Shown: in pieces, positions 23,256 to 35,745 of the stretch
Layout of the letters: every line of letters begins with the position of its first letter
How positions within the stretch are numbered: position 1 is the stretch's first letter
Assembly: GCA_033961575.1 (NCBI GenBank)
Contig: CM066731.1
Coordinates: forward strand, 130,999,001 to 131,063,000
DNA: 64,000 nucleotides
Source of the DNA: Aselliscus stoliczkanus
Lineage: Eukaryota > Chordata > Mammalia > Chiroptera > Hipposideridae
Direction of reading: 5' to 3'
Position numbers and translations under genes: made by a program
The notes under the pieces: model-generated
Database searches by the model: none
Told to the model about the DNA's origin: nothing
Seen by the model: the letters and a program-made list of their open reading frames with translations, nothing else

Positions 23256-24246
23256 ACTTGTCTTAAGTTCTAATTTCTTCTTTAGAATCTGTTCTACACT
23301 AGGTCCTTTTGTCTTATTACCACATCAAGCAAAACATGGCAAACAGAGAAACTGAACTTTTTTTCCACTATGTTCCAAATGTGAACATTGCAGAATATTT
23401 AGCACAAAAAGGAGAAAAATAATTAAATAATTGCTTAGTTTATTATTAATTAGAATGCTAGAGCTATATTTGGAGGACACAATTCAGGTAGGAATTAATC
23501 AAGATAGAAAGGGATGCAATCAAGCCCAGAGAGAAAAGATGTAGGTAACTGAGAAACTTGTGTACGATTTGCAAGTACCTTTCAAAATATTTCTCATGTT
23601 GCCTTCCTGCAGGATCAAACGATCTCCCAAAATTCCTTGATATTTTTGTCCCACTGGTTCTTTAAAAGGCTGTACTAGCACTAGAACCAGTGCCTCCTTG
23701 AGCTTCCAAACCAGGAGGACCTGGCACAGCTATGCCTGGAAGGTTAAGGGTAAAGAATGACCCAGGATGAAGTGGAAACATAGGTCAGTTTGAAAAGGTT
23801 CATCAAAGCCCAGAAGAGGCCAACTATAAAAATAGCCCTTCATCTGCCTTCACACCTCCCTCGTCCTGCCCGCTGCTAATGCTGCTCCTAACACAGCCTG
23901 TTCCCTGAGAGTTCAAGTTCTGATTTAAGAGGCTGAAGGAAGGATTTTAAGAGGGTCCCATATGGAGTAAATCTTTGCCACAAGCAAAACATTCCCCTTT
24001 CTTACCACTCACCCCAATGCTTGTCCTCTCCAAAGCTCACATGTGATTCAAGAGTCTCAGTAAAGGGCTGTAAGGTATAGAGACCAAAAAGAGAAGAGAA
24101 AGAAAGGGGGACAGAGCTTATTCTGGGAATTTTTCCTAAAAGTAACAATTGTGCTGGACATTTACATATTTGCTATTTCCCTATATCATTTTAACCATAA
24201 CCATTTGGAAGATAAATTATCTTCAGACATTAAAATATCATTTTAG
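23256..24246. other. unique intronic DNA
   Basis: Nothing recognised. Confidence 0.4.
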
Positions 24247-24373
24247 TTAAGTGCTGGCTTGGGAAGCGAGCGGCCCCAGTTCGGTCCCACATATGAGGAC
24301 CAGTGACACTGCCCTCAAAAAAAATAAATAAAATAAAATAAATAAAAAAATAAAATAAATAAAAAAATAAAAT
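24247..24373 (+). mobile_element. 5'-truncated short SINE with A-rich (AAAT)n tail
   Basis: Starts inside the head at TTAAGTGCTGGCTTGGGAAG, so the first ~25 bp are missing, and keeps B box AGTTCGGTCCC. Duplication (T/A)AAAATATCATTTTAG at 24231-24246 and 24374-24389 shows the truncation happened at insertion. Confidence 0.88.
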
Positions 24374-24389
24374 AAAAATATCATTTTAG

Positions 24390-27300
24390 GATAGCATTTA
24401 TCTGAAATAATATATAATACTAAATCTAGTATTTCAGAGCAGGGTTACATAAAATTACACAAATGATGAGTTTATATTTTTGAATATTTTATTGCAAAAA
24501 TCAATGCATCATCATTTAAAAAGCATGTTTTCTCAGCTTCTGTTGTTCTTAACCTGTTTCTGTATTTTTGGCCTTTCCAAAATCTAAAATAAGTTTCTGA
24601 GCTTACATTATTTTCTTTGTTATCATCCATAAACTTGGAGAGGCATGATTAAAATTCAGTGGTTAAGGGAATTATTTATTTAATCTGGAAATATATATTA
24701 TCCTAAGGCACCACTAGATTTATTCTCATATATAGGGATCAGAGAAACAAAGGAAAGAAATCCAATTATTTAAAACAGTAATCCCTTAACACTGGGATTT
24801 TGTTTTAATTATAAAGAGTGTGTCTTATTAAGAACAAAACAAAGCCTTGTCCTTTAAGGGAGAAGCCCCATGTTTCTCTAGTGAACATGCATACAGTATT
24901 TCCTAAAGAGTGCTTCAACCAACGAATTTTGCTATTCTTCAGGATAAAACTGACTTCTTTAAAAGAGCATCAAGCAAACAATTATGGGCCCACCTGTTCA
25001 TGATCTCATACTGGACACCAGTCAAAGTTAATGGAAATACATTTTATTCTGTTCCCCACCTCCACCCCACCATGATAGCACAAAATTCCCTCTACTGAAA
25101 AGTAACAATGACAAAAAGTACAAGAAGCAATAAGTCCTTCAATGCAAATTGCTAAATAGTTTAAATATGACTCCAGATATACCCAGTACCTGAAAACCCT
25201 TTTCTATGAACGTTCTCCCACATGCCTATGTTTTCCCCAGTGCCTAGAATAGGATAGGGGGGAACAGAGTGGTGGGAAGCGATGGCTGAAAGTAAATGGC
25301 CTCTCTATGAGTGGCAAGAAAAGTCACTGGGGACTCCCCTTAGTTGGTCCTACTCCCATCATACACAGAGGGAAAAACTAACCACAATTTGAGAGAATTA
25401 CATTTCCCTTTGGGTCTAGCAACTAGTGCACTTAAATGGTTGAATGTGGATCCCAGAAGGCTGAGGGAAATCTGTCTTTCTGAAGGGACACTCCTACTTC
25501 AGACCTAAAGGTAAGCTACTTAGGCACTCAACACAGCCTTGCTTGGGGTTTATCACTGAAAATAAAGCTTCCAGTAATCCTGTCGCCCCTCACAGAATTG
25601 AGTTTTGGCGCGGAAAGCACACAGACTTCACTGAGGCCAAAGCTGAACCACAGCAGATCCAGCATCCTAAGGTAACTGGCAAGGGCCCCAGCTCAGTTTC
25701 AGCCAAGTGATGGCAAGCAGGAGACAGAAGGTTGTCCTAATGACATAAGTCACCCAAGGGACTGAGGGAGACTAAGAGCAAGGGTAACTGAATGAGCACA
25801 GAGATGTAAATGATGACATGATTGGAGTCTGAAGGAGTCCAACAGCTGATGCATAGAAAGGAGATGAGTAGGAAATCAAAATAAGATGTTCTAGTTATCT
25901 TCACGACACAGGTATACACTGTGATTAAGGACTACAACTCTTACGTATATTTACTTTATTGGATTTAGATTTGGTATCAAGTGTTTAGGTAATAAAAATT
26001 TTACAGAAACTGCCCTCTAATAAAATAAAGCGAGCACGAAAGAAACTATTTATACATTTTCCACTAGAAAACATGGACAAATATTACTATTCAAAGAAAG
26101 TTGGGTTATTTACATTTTGTTGATGCTTCAGGTTTAAATATCATACATACATGGTCATATTGCTTTCTTTGAATAAATAGCTATGTCTTTCAAAATAATT
26201 AGAGAAAACAAAGAGGAAAGCAGAAAAGAAAATGCCAAACAAAGAAAATCTGTGATCATTGCTTCTTAGTCAAGGTCATACCAAACTAAAAGAAGGGATC
26301 ACACCTATTATATATTCAATAGCTTACGTTCTCTACAAGTTTTTCCAATCTACTCTAGCAAAGATTACAACTTAATAGAAACTTTACTTCCTTTTCCCTT
26401 GTCTGCCCTTACACACCCAAAAATACTAAAAAAGATTAGCAATTAGCACAGGATACAAATTGACCAATAATAAACCACAACTACTACACACTTTTGTAGA
26501 ATTCAACGAGGAATTTCAAAACCATTAGAAGGCAATTTTGGACCTAACATTTTGGATCCTAAAGGACCCATTAAAGGGGCACTTTTCCATTTTAAAGTAT
26601 CAATGATTGAAAAATTAAAATCCCAATCATGAAAAGATATTGTTAAAATAATGTGCCCAGGCAGCTTCAATTCTGAATAATGCCATAAAGCTGACTCAAA
26701 ATGCTGTTAATTAATATCAATAGCATAAACACCAGACAGCGAGCCTACTCTAGCGAAATACTGTAGATTCACACTAAAAAATGGCTGGCAGGTCATATTC
26801 TAAAAAGGAAACAGTAGATACCACCACAAAGCTAGCAGATGTTCTTTGGGGTCATTTGTACAAAAACATAAGCATATGTTAAAGAAATCTGACACTATCA
26901 TGGAATCAGTTGGTGTCTAAAATAATAGCAGCTCCTTATGGCAATATGGTAATGTTCGTATCAAATGCACAACACATTAGGTTGCAACAGTATGTGCAGA
27001 CAAAAGAGCATCAGTGGCAGCAATAATGACCAAGGCTTCCATTAAGATGAAAAAATGAAATTAGAGGATTAGACACAGGGCATCATATTGTTTAACAGTA
27101 AATTGAACATGATACTATGTTGAATTTTCAGAATTTGCATTTAACTGATTTTATTGAGGCTCTTATAAAGTCCACTATTAACCAATAAGAATACTAAAGT
27201 TTTTATAGGGGCTTCCAAGGTGAGCTTTCTGATTTCTTCAGTCTACCCAAAATTAATGGTGGAGTTAGTTGTTACTTTCAGAACTAATAATACTTGGTTA

Positions 27301-28655
27301 GTTTGGTATTCTTCCCTTCAAAATCAATGTCTTCAACCTGGTATCCTATGTTCAATGGTTAATTAAAGGTAACTACTGAATCATTATTTTAATGTAAAGC
27401 AGCACATAATTTAGTAAGTGTGTTATCAGCTTCAACCTCAGAAGTCTGAGATCTTCTAGAATATTTCTTTGCAACTAGGCATATCACCCCAAAGTATACA
27501 ATGTACACAATGGGTGCTAATTAAATGTTATTGACTGAAGGCCTTTGAAAAGTCAAAACCAAAAGGCATCCCATAGCTTTCCAAGCTAATAGTTGGGACT
27601 TACGATATACTTTAGGAAAGCTGAATTTCAAAAACCACTTAGAATTTCAAGGCACATATTCTTTTTCATGCAGAAGAATTGGATGCAAGAATTGGCATGC
27701 ACCTAACAAAACGTTCAAGTGCCAAGAAGATTTGAGTAAAATTAGGTTCACCCATAAGATGCTTCCATGGCATGAAGCCCAGTAACAGAGTCGGTTTGGT
27801 CCCAGTTATATAAAACATTCAAACAGCCTGGAAAGTGATAGATTTGTCTTTCATTCAGAAGCTTGGATACCAACACAGTTGTCCCCCAAATATGAAAATA
27901 GCTAATTCTAAAAAATGGAAACATGATTTTTAGAGAAAATTTTATCTCTGCTTTTAAAATAAGAGCTTATTATAAATCAAATCCCATGACACAAAATGTA
28001 TCCATAATATTTAAAGTATTTAAATAAAATATTATCTAAAATAAGTGGGCTATGAATAGAACTTTAAAAATGCAGTATATCCACCAAGATTTTAACTGTA
28101 ATAAGTTCTCATCTGTGTAATGAAAACCACAACAAAACATATACTATCTTTCCTTTACACTTTCAATACATGAAAACATACTTAAAATACGAGGAAACCA
28201 ATACATGGTAACAGCTGCTCAATTTTATTGATCTTATTCTTTCCGTGCAGATGGACACGAGAAAGTACTTTGAATTATGTGTATGTCACCTTTAGTAAAC
28301 TTAAAAGTTTAATTTATAAAACATATTCATTATTTGTATTAGACAAAAAACAGATTTTATACTGTAAATGAATTTTTTCAGAGTTTATAAACAGTTCTTT
28401 CTACATATAAATTTACAATTGACATGTTTAAAATTATTTCACTGTCTTTTTATAGTTCAATAATACTTAAATTATGGCTGAACAAAGATAACTTACTTAC
28501 CCACATTTAATGAATAATGTTTAAAGCTATTTTCAGAAAACTTTTTTTTTTTTTAAGTGGCCTCAATCTATTAAGAAACAGGACACAGAAGAGGACAGGC
28601 TCATGGAAAACACAGATCTTAAACTTGATAGAGTTCAACTTATAATCCTTCAGGA
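24390..28655. other. unique intronic DNA
   Basis: 4.2 kb with no recognised transposable element, exon or RNA gene. Confidence 0.4.
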
Positions 28656-29620
28656 GCTATTTCTCCAGCTTGTGCATTTTTCAAGCTCCCAATTTCCCTT
28701 CTGTTTGGACATTTTGCTAGTCATTGGCATATTTGATATTTGGTAGAATACATTTCAAGTATGACACTTCTCATTTTGCTGATCTGAGAATTAATGTTAG
28801 CAGTGTCCACTATCCATTCCTTTGACAAGCTAAAAATCTCAGCACCGCCACTGTTTCTTCCCTTTCCCTCAAGCTCCACATCCTCTAAATTCTACTTCTG
28901 AAGCTATTCCTTCATCTAGCCTCACTTCTCCATTCTCCCTGCCACATCCACACTGCCTCCTCGATCTTCTGATATAGTGGCCACTGAAATGGGCTCCTCA
29001 ATATGGGGAGCACTTATAACCCATCCTGCCCCCATGGTCGCCTTTCTAAAACCCAAACTTATTTACTTTAGAAAACAAAAAGGGATATCCTCTGACACTC
29101 AGCCTTTGCCACCCCATACTCAACCCTCAGGTTAAGACACCAACTTCCTAGTGTGATACTCAAAGCCTCTTACAAACTATTAACTTATCACAAAGCACTG
29201 TCATCTCCCCCCATTAACATATACTCTCTCCACAAACTACAGTCTTATTTTCCAAACAGGTCAAAGCACTCTCTTATGAGTTCTCCTATAATATTATTTT
29301 CCTAGAATGGTTTCCTTACTCCTTTGTGTTACCAACTCCTAATCATGCTTCAAAGCCCACATTCAAGTTTACCCTCACACCCCTCTGTAGCTTTTCTTGA
29401 CCTCCCCCTCTAAGTACCCCAACAAAATGATTTCTCCTTCAGCTACATTTCCATGGTCATTCATAATGCCCTGTAAGTAATACCTCAGTTGCACATAAAA
29501 TGTATAACCTGGTTATCTCGTTAAGTCTCCCTGTAGATTGTGAAGACTTTGAAGCAGAAATTGTGTCAAATTGATTGCAGCATCCCTGGAACACAGCATA
29601 TGATAGATACTCCCTGATAC
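28656..29620 (+). mobile_element. L2 LINE 3' region
   Basis: Pyrimidine-rich sense L2 text ending GTAGATTGTGAAGACTTTGA, ...CCTGGAACACAGCATATGAT, the decayed form of '...gactgtgagctccttgag...cctggcacatagtag'. Confidence 0.65.
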
Positions 29621-29639
29621 TAGGAAGCAGAAGCTAAAA

Positions 29640-30322
29640 ACCTGAATAATTTAATGAGAAAAACACAAATTAAAAATATGAGACACCATTTCTCATCTAT
29701 CAGATTTGTTTTTAAAAAGTTTGACAATATATTCTTTTGGGGGAACAGCACAGAAATAGGTGCCCTCATACAATGATGATACAAAAGCAAAATAGCGTAA
29801 TTCTTTTGAGGGGACTTGGAAATATTGAACAAAATTATATAGGTGGAAAATATCTACACCTTCTCCTCAATTTTCTTATGAACAACCTAAAACTGCTCTA
29901 AAAACTTAAGTCTATGAAAAAAATTATATAGACATGTATTCTTTGAGTCAACAATCCCACTTCTAGAAATCTATTTCAAAAATACACTGGAAAAAAAATA
30001 CAGAAAAACACATGGCAAGGTTTTTCATTACACCACTATTTGCAATAGCAAAAATACCTTGAAATAACCCAAATCCTCCAATAGAGAGCTGGCTCAATAA
30101 ACTAAAGTGCATAATAGATGATTGTGCAAATATAAAAGAAAATGAGGACTCTTACTATATACCTTTATAGAGTGATATGCCAGGTATGTTGTTAATTTAA
30201 AAAGAAATCAACATGGAAAGAAGTATATATGGTAAGCTACCATGCATTTAAGAAGGTGGGTAGGGATGGGGTAAAGACAAGATTATATGTACATGCTTGT
30301 TTATATTTAAAAAGTAAAATAA
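29640..30322 (+). mobile_element. L1M 3' fragment
   Basis: CAACAATCCCACTTCTAGAA, GCAATAGCAAAAATACCTTG and AATAACCCAAATCCTCCAAT are L1M 3' landmarks. Ends where a SINE is inserted. Confidence 0.75.
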
Positions 30323-30324
30323 GG

Positions 30325-30735
30325 GCCGGCCGAGTGGCGCATTGGTTAAGAGCTGGTTTTGGGATGCCAGCAGCCCCGGTTCGTATCCCACATATGAGGG
30401 CCAGTGTCACTGCCCTCTACAGCTAACAACAGCTCCACCTGGAGCTGGGCTGTGCGAGCCCCGGCGACGGTGTAGGCTGCAGTCCCTGCTGCAGTGGGCT
30501 GCAAACAGCTGGCAGCCAGCATGAGCTGCCAATAGCCGCGGTGAGCGACCATCCAGAGGCCGGCAACTGATCTGCCTCATCTGGGAAGAGCGCAATGACG
30601 ATACCAACATGGGCCAGTGAAGCAATGGCCTCCACAACTAGACTGAAGAACAAAAAGACTGTAACTTGTCTGTTCCCCTTCCCGGATTCCCCAATGCTGT
30701 TCCCCTCCCCCAATTTTCCAATAAAATCTTTTAAA
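30325..30735 (+). mobile_element. long-form tRNA-derived SINE (best-preserved copy)
   Basis: Begins GGGCCGGCCGAGTGGCGCAT, with B box GGTTCGTATCCC, then the roughly 300-bp body (GCCGCGGTGAGCGACCATCC, GACTGAAGAACAAAAAGACT), a CT-rich run and CCAATAAAATC followed by an A/T-rich tail to about 30776. This copy looks closest to an intact element. Confidence 0.92.
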
Positions 30736-30789
30736 AAAATAAAATAAAATAAAATAAATAAACTAAAATAAAAACTTGAAAAAAACAAG

Positions 30790-31638
30790 CCTACCTATAA
30801 TATGAAGAAAATGTTAAAAGGGACAGAGATAAAATTTATACTTTTCAGAATAGAGCTTGTTTAGTAGATTTGATGTTGAAACCACATATTTTACATAATT
30901 ACAAAACTGGATTTTTAAAACGTCATGTCCAAAAATGAAATGAATAATTCTACACATTGAGCTGGAGGGGTGGGGGTTGGTATAACATCACAAATAGGAA
31001 TGATTCCAAGTATCTTTAAAACACATTTGACTACACATAGCATATTCTCTAAGTGGTATGTACTGTAACAACAACAAATTACAGAATGATCTTAAATGGC
31101 TTTCAGTAATTATATTGTTGATGGTAGCACTGGTATTGTTATTCTGTGAGGTGCATGTATTACAGGATAAAGCAAATGAGTAATGATATTGCTGCAGTTA
31201 GAGATTTTAAGGTTAGGAGAAAGGAGACAAGTAAAAATCTTTTAGTCTTGAACCTGAACTATAAGTATCAGCATAATTTCATGATGTATTTTCTCTTTAG
31301 AAAAATAAAATACATACTCCCTAGTTTTGTTTCCTAAAGAGCCTAAGAAACAGGACCATACAAAGAAGTATTAGCAATGAGCACACAAGGTACTCAAATT
31401 TTGATCTCTACATACCACTGCCCAATAAAAGGAATTAGGCTTCGTTGATGATAGTGTTAATGCCACGTCTGAAATGTTCAAGAACAGCCTTGAATATCTC
31501 CCCATTCCAAAAAACAAAGTTATCAGAGATGGCTGAGGGAATGTCAAAAAGACTCAGCCATCAATTTGAAGGAGCTCCCATTTCTCCAAAAGCCAGAATT
31601 GGGACAATTTGAGAATTAGTAAAAATAGTTATTGCTAT
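30790..31638. other. unique intronic DNA
   Basis: Nothing recognised apart from a short G-rich run near 30966. Confidence 0.4.
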
Positions 31639-32453
31639 GAATTAAATGTATTTTTTTTTTACTGTCTCTTTTTTTTTAATTTTTTTTTATTAGTTTCAGG
31701 TGTACAACACAAGGCAATAGTTATACTCTTTACCCCCAAAGTAAAAAAAACCCTCCCCCATTCGCCACCCCACTCCCCCCCATATCATACATATCCATCA
31801 CAACTCCCCTGACTCCCCTCCACAGTATACTCCACATCCCGTGACCATCCACATATTCAGTTGCAGTTGGCATACAATACTATACAACATCAGCTTCAGG
31901 TGTACAGTGCAGTAATCAAGCCTCTACTCCATCCATGAAGTGGTCTCCCTAACAAGACATGTGACTATCTGACACGCCACAAAATTTTTACATTATTATA
32001 TTCCCCAAACTGTGTTTCATATCCCTGTGGCAATACTGTAGTTGTCTATTTATGCTGTCTAATCCCTTTCCCTTCCCCCCCCATCCCCACCCCGCTCCCG
32101 ACTAGCAACCCTCAGTTTTTCCTATACATCTACGAGTCTGTTTACTTTGATCATTCACTCAGCTCTTCAGACTCCACACACAAGTGAGATCACATGGTAC
32201 TTGTCCTTCTCCGACTGACTTCTCGCAACAAAATAGTCTATTCACAACATTGTCAATTACATTCCCAGAACTGCCCCCATATCCCTGCGGCAACATTGTA
32301 GTCCCACATACACTGTCCAAAACCTTCCCCCTCTCCCTCTTCCCCACTCCCTCCCAGCCAGCAACCATCAGTTTTTCCTTTATATCTGCTTGATACAACT
32401 TCAGTCTTCTTAAATTGTCTCTCTGGGTTAGCTTGTTTACTCCTTTCTTTTGT

Positions 32454-33310
32454 TTAAAAAAGCCCTTTTAACATTTCTTGCAATGCTGGCTTGGTGGTAA
32501 TGAATTCCTTAAGCTTATTCTTTTCTGAGAAGCACTCTTTATTTCTCCTTCAATTTTCAGTGATAGCCGTGCTGGGTAGAGCAATCTTGGTTGTAGGTCT
32601 TTATTTTGTGTCACTTTGAAGATCTCCTGCCACTCCCTTCTGGCCTGCAGAGTTTCTGTAGACAAGTCAGCTGTTAGTCTAACAGGAGTTCCTTTGTATG
32701 TAACTTGCTGTCTTTCTCTTGCAGCCTCTAGGATTCTGTCTCTGTCTTTAACCTTTGCCATTTTAACTATGATGTGTCTTGGTGTGGACCTGTTTGGGTT
32801 CAGCTTGTTTGGAACCCTCTGCACTTCCTGGGCATGTATGTTGATTTACTTCACCAGGGTGGGGAAGTTTTCAGTCATTATTTTTGCAAATACATTCTCC
32901 ACCCCTTGCTTCTTCTCTTCTCCTTCTGGTATCCCTATGATTCGAAGGTGGTTGCATTTCACCTTGTCCCATAGGGCTCTTAAACCATTTTCATTGTTTT
33001 TTATTCTTTGGTCTTTTTGCTGTGCCAACTGGGTGAGTTCTGCTATTTTATCTTCCAAATCGCTGATCCGCTCCTCTGCTTCATCTACTCTACTGGTGAT
33101 TCCTTCGAGTGTGTTCTTCATTTCAGTTATTGTATTCTTTAGTTCTAACAGGTTGTTTTTTATGGTTTCCCTATCCTTCTTTATGTCCTCGCTAAGTTCC
33201 TTAAACATTCTTATCATCAGTGTTCTAAACTCTGTCTCTGAAAGATTGGATCCCTCTGTTTCATTTGGTTCCATTTCTGGAGGTTTCTTCTGATCTTTTA
33301 CTTGTGACAT
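32454..33310 (-). pseudogene. L1 ORF1p-like gene of the HAL1-like element, broken by one stop and one frameshift
   Basis: ORF1p is the RNA-binding trimeric chaperone of L1. The first frame starts at 33310 (MSQVKDQKKPPEM) and holds a long heptad coiled coil (about residues 25-115), then the RRM region (HLRIIGIPEGEE, ENVFAKIMTENFP), and stops at a TAA at 32848-32846. The same frame resumes right after with the C-terminal domain (RVPNKLNPNRSTPRHIIVKM, STETLQARREW, LQPRLLYPA). A one-base frameshift near 32517-32526 moves the last ~20 codons into another frame that ends KGLF-stop at 32454. Only two lesions in ~285 codons means a fairly young copy. Human ORF1p has 338 residues, so the N-terminus may be shorter here. 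Confidence 0.85.
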
Positions 33311-34337
33311 GTTTGTTTTCCCATTCTGGCCTTCGCTCTGGGATTGCTTTGATATATTAGATAGATCACCAGGAGAGCCCTGGCTGGATCACGCAGGCAC
33401 ACAGCTCACGGCCCAACACTCCCAGGAAAACTCCCAGTCTCAGCCTGTCCCCAATCAGCCGATTGCAGATCAGGCCGAGCAGCCCGACAACCAATCACCA
33501 GCCTGGCAACTCTGCAAGTGGAGTGCAGAGAGCGGGGACCGAGGCGGCTTGCGCACTTCCGGGTCTCAGTGAGCAGCCTGTTGGAGCCAGAGGGCACACG
33601 CCCTGCGTTTCCCTGGCAACGCAGTATAAGCCGGGCAGAGGGTGGGGATCCAAGGCCGCAGGCGCATTTGCACGCACACACGTACTTCTGCACCAATTCC
33701 ACCAGACCAATTAGGTCTCGGACCTGATCCTTTGTGGGAGGGCCCAAGCTTGACAAAATGGCGACCTCCCTACACCACTCGAGTGCAGGCTCCACACCAC
33801 GGGAACAACAGTCCAAAAACCTCCAGCCTTTGCACGCAGGGTGCTCAGTTCAGTCTGTCCCCGCAGGCTCCCGGGTCTGGCTCACACAGCTACTCCCTCC
33901 ACCAGGAACCAGGTAAGTGCTCACCGGCGAGCAAGCCCGGGCGCCGGCCCCACTGATTCTCCAGCCGCTCTCAGCCTCACCGAGCTGAGCAGAAGAGTCC
34001 TCACTAATTTACTGCCGGCTATCTTAGAACTCCTCTTCCCGGCAAAGGAACTCTGGGCTGGTGAGCTTGGTGTGCAGCCGGAGGGTCTCTCCCCAACCAG
34101 AGAAGCCTCTCCACAGCTGGGACCTCCCTCACGGGGTTTGCCCTCTCTCGTCTCCGCCCGTCCTACCAGACCAGACGCGGATTCCTCTTTAAGTTCTTCG
34201 TTTAGTGGTTCTGTTCCTCCAGTGTTCCGGGGACCTCCAGGGTTGAATGCTGTATAATTTGGTTGTAATTTTGGTGTGATCCTGGGAGGCAGTTAGCACA
34301 GCGTCTGTCTATTGCGCCATTTTACCGGAAGTCCCTC
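33311..34337 (-). promoter_or_regulatory. HAL1-like element 5'UTR/promoter, CpG-rich
   Basis: About 1 kb of GC- and CpG-rich DNA inside the AT-rich intron, between the element's 5' end and the ORF1 start. The YY1-like site lies within the first ~25 bases of the element (34314-34326), as in human L1. Whether it still drives transcription is unknown. Confidence 0.7.
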
Positions 34338-34352
34338 GAATTAAATGTATTT

Positions 34353-35524
34353 ACTATGTGTAAATACCTGAGTTCACAATGATGATAATAATAAACCTCA
34401 CTGGTTACTGTGGCTGCTGTGACCTCCCTTGGAGGAAGAACTTGTCGTTGTACTGCAAGGACAGTTAGCAGATGGCCTCCTGTAGTTGGTACCTTCAGGA
34501 TCCACAGGATCCTAAGAGCTGGGGTCACACTCTCCCCAGGGGACCCCTAGCCCACAACTGAGCACAGCTGAGATTTAGCCATTTCTGCCCAAGGCAAGAC
34601 TCCTAAGGTGCAGGCTTTTCTCTCCAGTCCTCAGCACAGATAAGCAGACTTTATTAGACATGCATCATGGGCTGAGGCTCTGCCCTCCCTCCCCTGCCTG
34701 TTGCATCTTCCCTTTACTGTCATACGGGCATCACAGATTGAGGGGTATCCCTCTGACTCTGCTTCCTCCCCCTTTTTATCTTCCACAGGCATTTGCCCCC
34801 AACAAACCTTTCATATGCCTATGGGAAACTATGGGCCAGACAACTCAATTTGTTCAGAAAATAAATTGCAAGGGTAAAAATGAGAGAAGACACTGTGGAT
34901 TAGAAGATATAAAAGACACAGCAAGCAACCACAATATGGACCTATTTCAATGTTGATGTATACATAAAAAAAAAAAGGGAGAAACACTGGGGAATATGAA
35001 CACTGATTAGATATTTAAGTATAGAGAGGATTACTTTAAATTGGAATAGCGGTATTGATATTTATAGATGCAATTATATGATGTCTAGGAAGTGCCTCCA
35101 ACTATTCAGAGAAAGAAGGAAAATGAGTAGGGCATAGATAAAACAAGACACATCTTGAAAACTATTTAAACTCACTCACCCCATTGAGTCGCACATGAAG
35201 GCTTATTATTCTTTCTATATACGGGGATGTGATGTTTTCCATACTAATATTGGGTCTAAAAAATTTTTCTAAACTTCTACTTCTCTCTCCCATTTTGGTC
35301 ATTTACTCATAAAATGAAAGTGCCAAGAGGAATGCAATATGCTCCCTATGGTGGAACAGTCTTAGAGCCTTGAAAGAAGTCAGATAACATTATTGTATTA
35401 AAGGATTATTTTTTTTTTTAATTTTGGTTTGGACCATGATGTTACACTATCCCTAACTCAGACTTCACACAGACTCCCAAAGGCATTAGGGGGAATTCTT
35501 TCCTGCTGGAGGAAGCAGCATAAC
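34353..35524. other. unique intronic DNA
   Basis: Nothing recognised. Confidence 0.4.
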
Positions 35525-35745
35525 TTAATGAGTACAGTGTGGGCTCTGGGGTCAGACTGCTTGGCTTTGAATCCCAGCAACTCCATTATGAACATGAGCT
35601 TGAGCAAGTTCTTTAACATCTCTGGGCCCTAGGGATAAAAATTCTATCTAGACTACATAGTCCTGTTGGGAGGATTACACAAGATAAGAGACTTAGCACA
35701 GGACCTGGCAAAGTAAACATCAATATATGTTCACTATTTTCAAAC
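35525..35745 (+). mobile_element. MIR SINE fossil
   Basis: GTGGGCTCTGGGGTCAGACT, CTTTGAATCCCAGCAACTCC and GGACCTGGCAAAGTAAACAT are MIR landmarks in order. Confidence 0.85.

Larger units (their letters stand above)
31654..34337 (-). mobile_element. full-length HAL1-like retrotransposon (5'UTR + ORF1 + 3'UTR, no ORF2)
   Basis: A 2684-bp insert flanked by perfect 15-bp duplications GAATTAAATGTATTT (31639-31653 and 34338-34352). On minus it starts at an L1-type 5' end (ACTTCCGGTAAAATGGCGCA, with a YY1-like AAAATGGCG), has a CpG-rich 5'UTR of about 1027 bp, then ORF1 (33310-32454), then about 800 bp of 3' region ending in an A-rich tail. ORF2 (endonuclease/reverse transcriptase, normally ~3.8 kb) is wholly absent. 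Half-L1 (HAL1) elements with this plan are known in mammals. The duplication at the exact ends shows that the ORF2-less form itself was inserted, mobilised in trans. Confidence 0.85.

Noticed and set aside
30346..30788. Several overlapping 60-120-residue frames on the minus and plus strands
   Set aside because: All lie in the long SINE body and recur in its other copies; repeat-derived, not genes.
33406..34257. Multiple plus and minus open frames of 60-138 residues
   Set aside because: They sit in the GC-rich 5'UTR of the HAL1-like element and show no domain.
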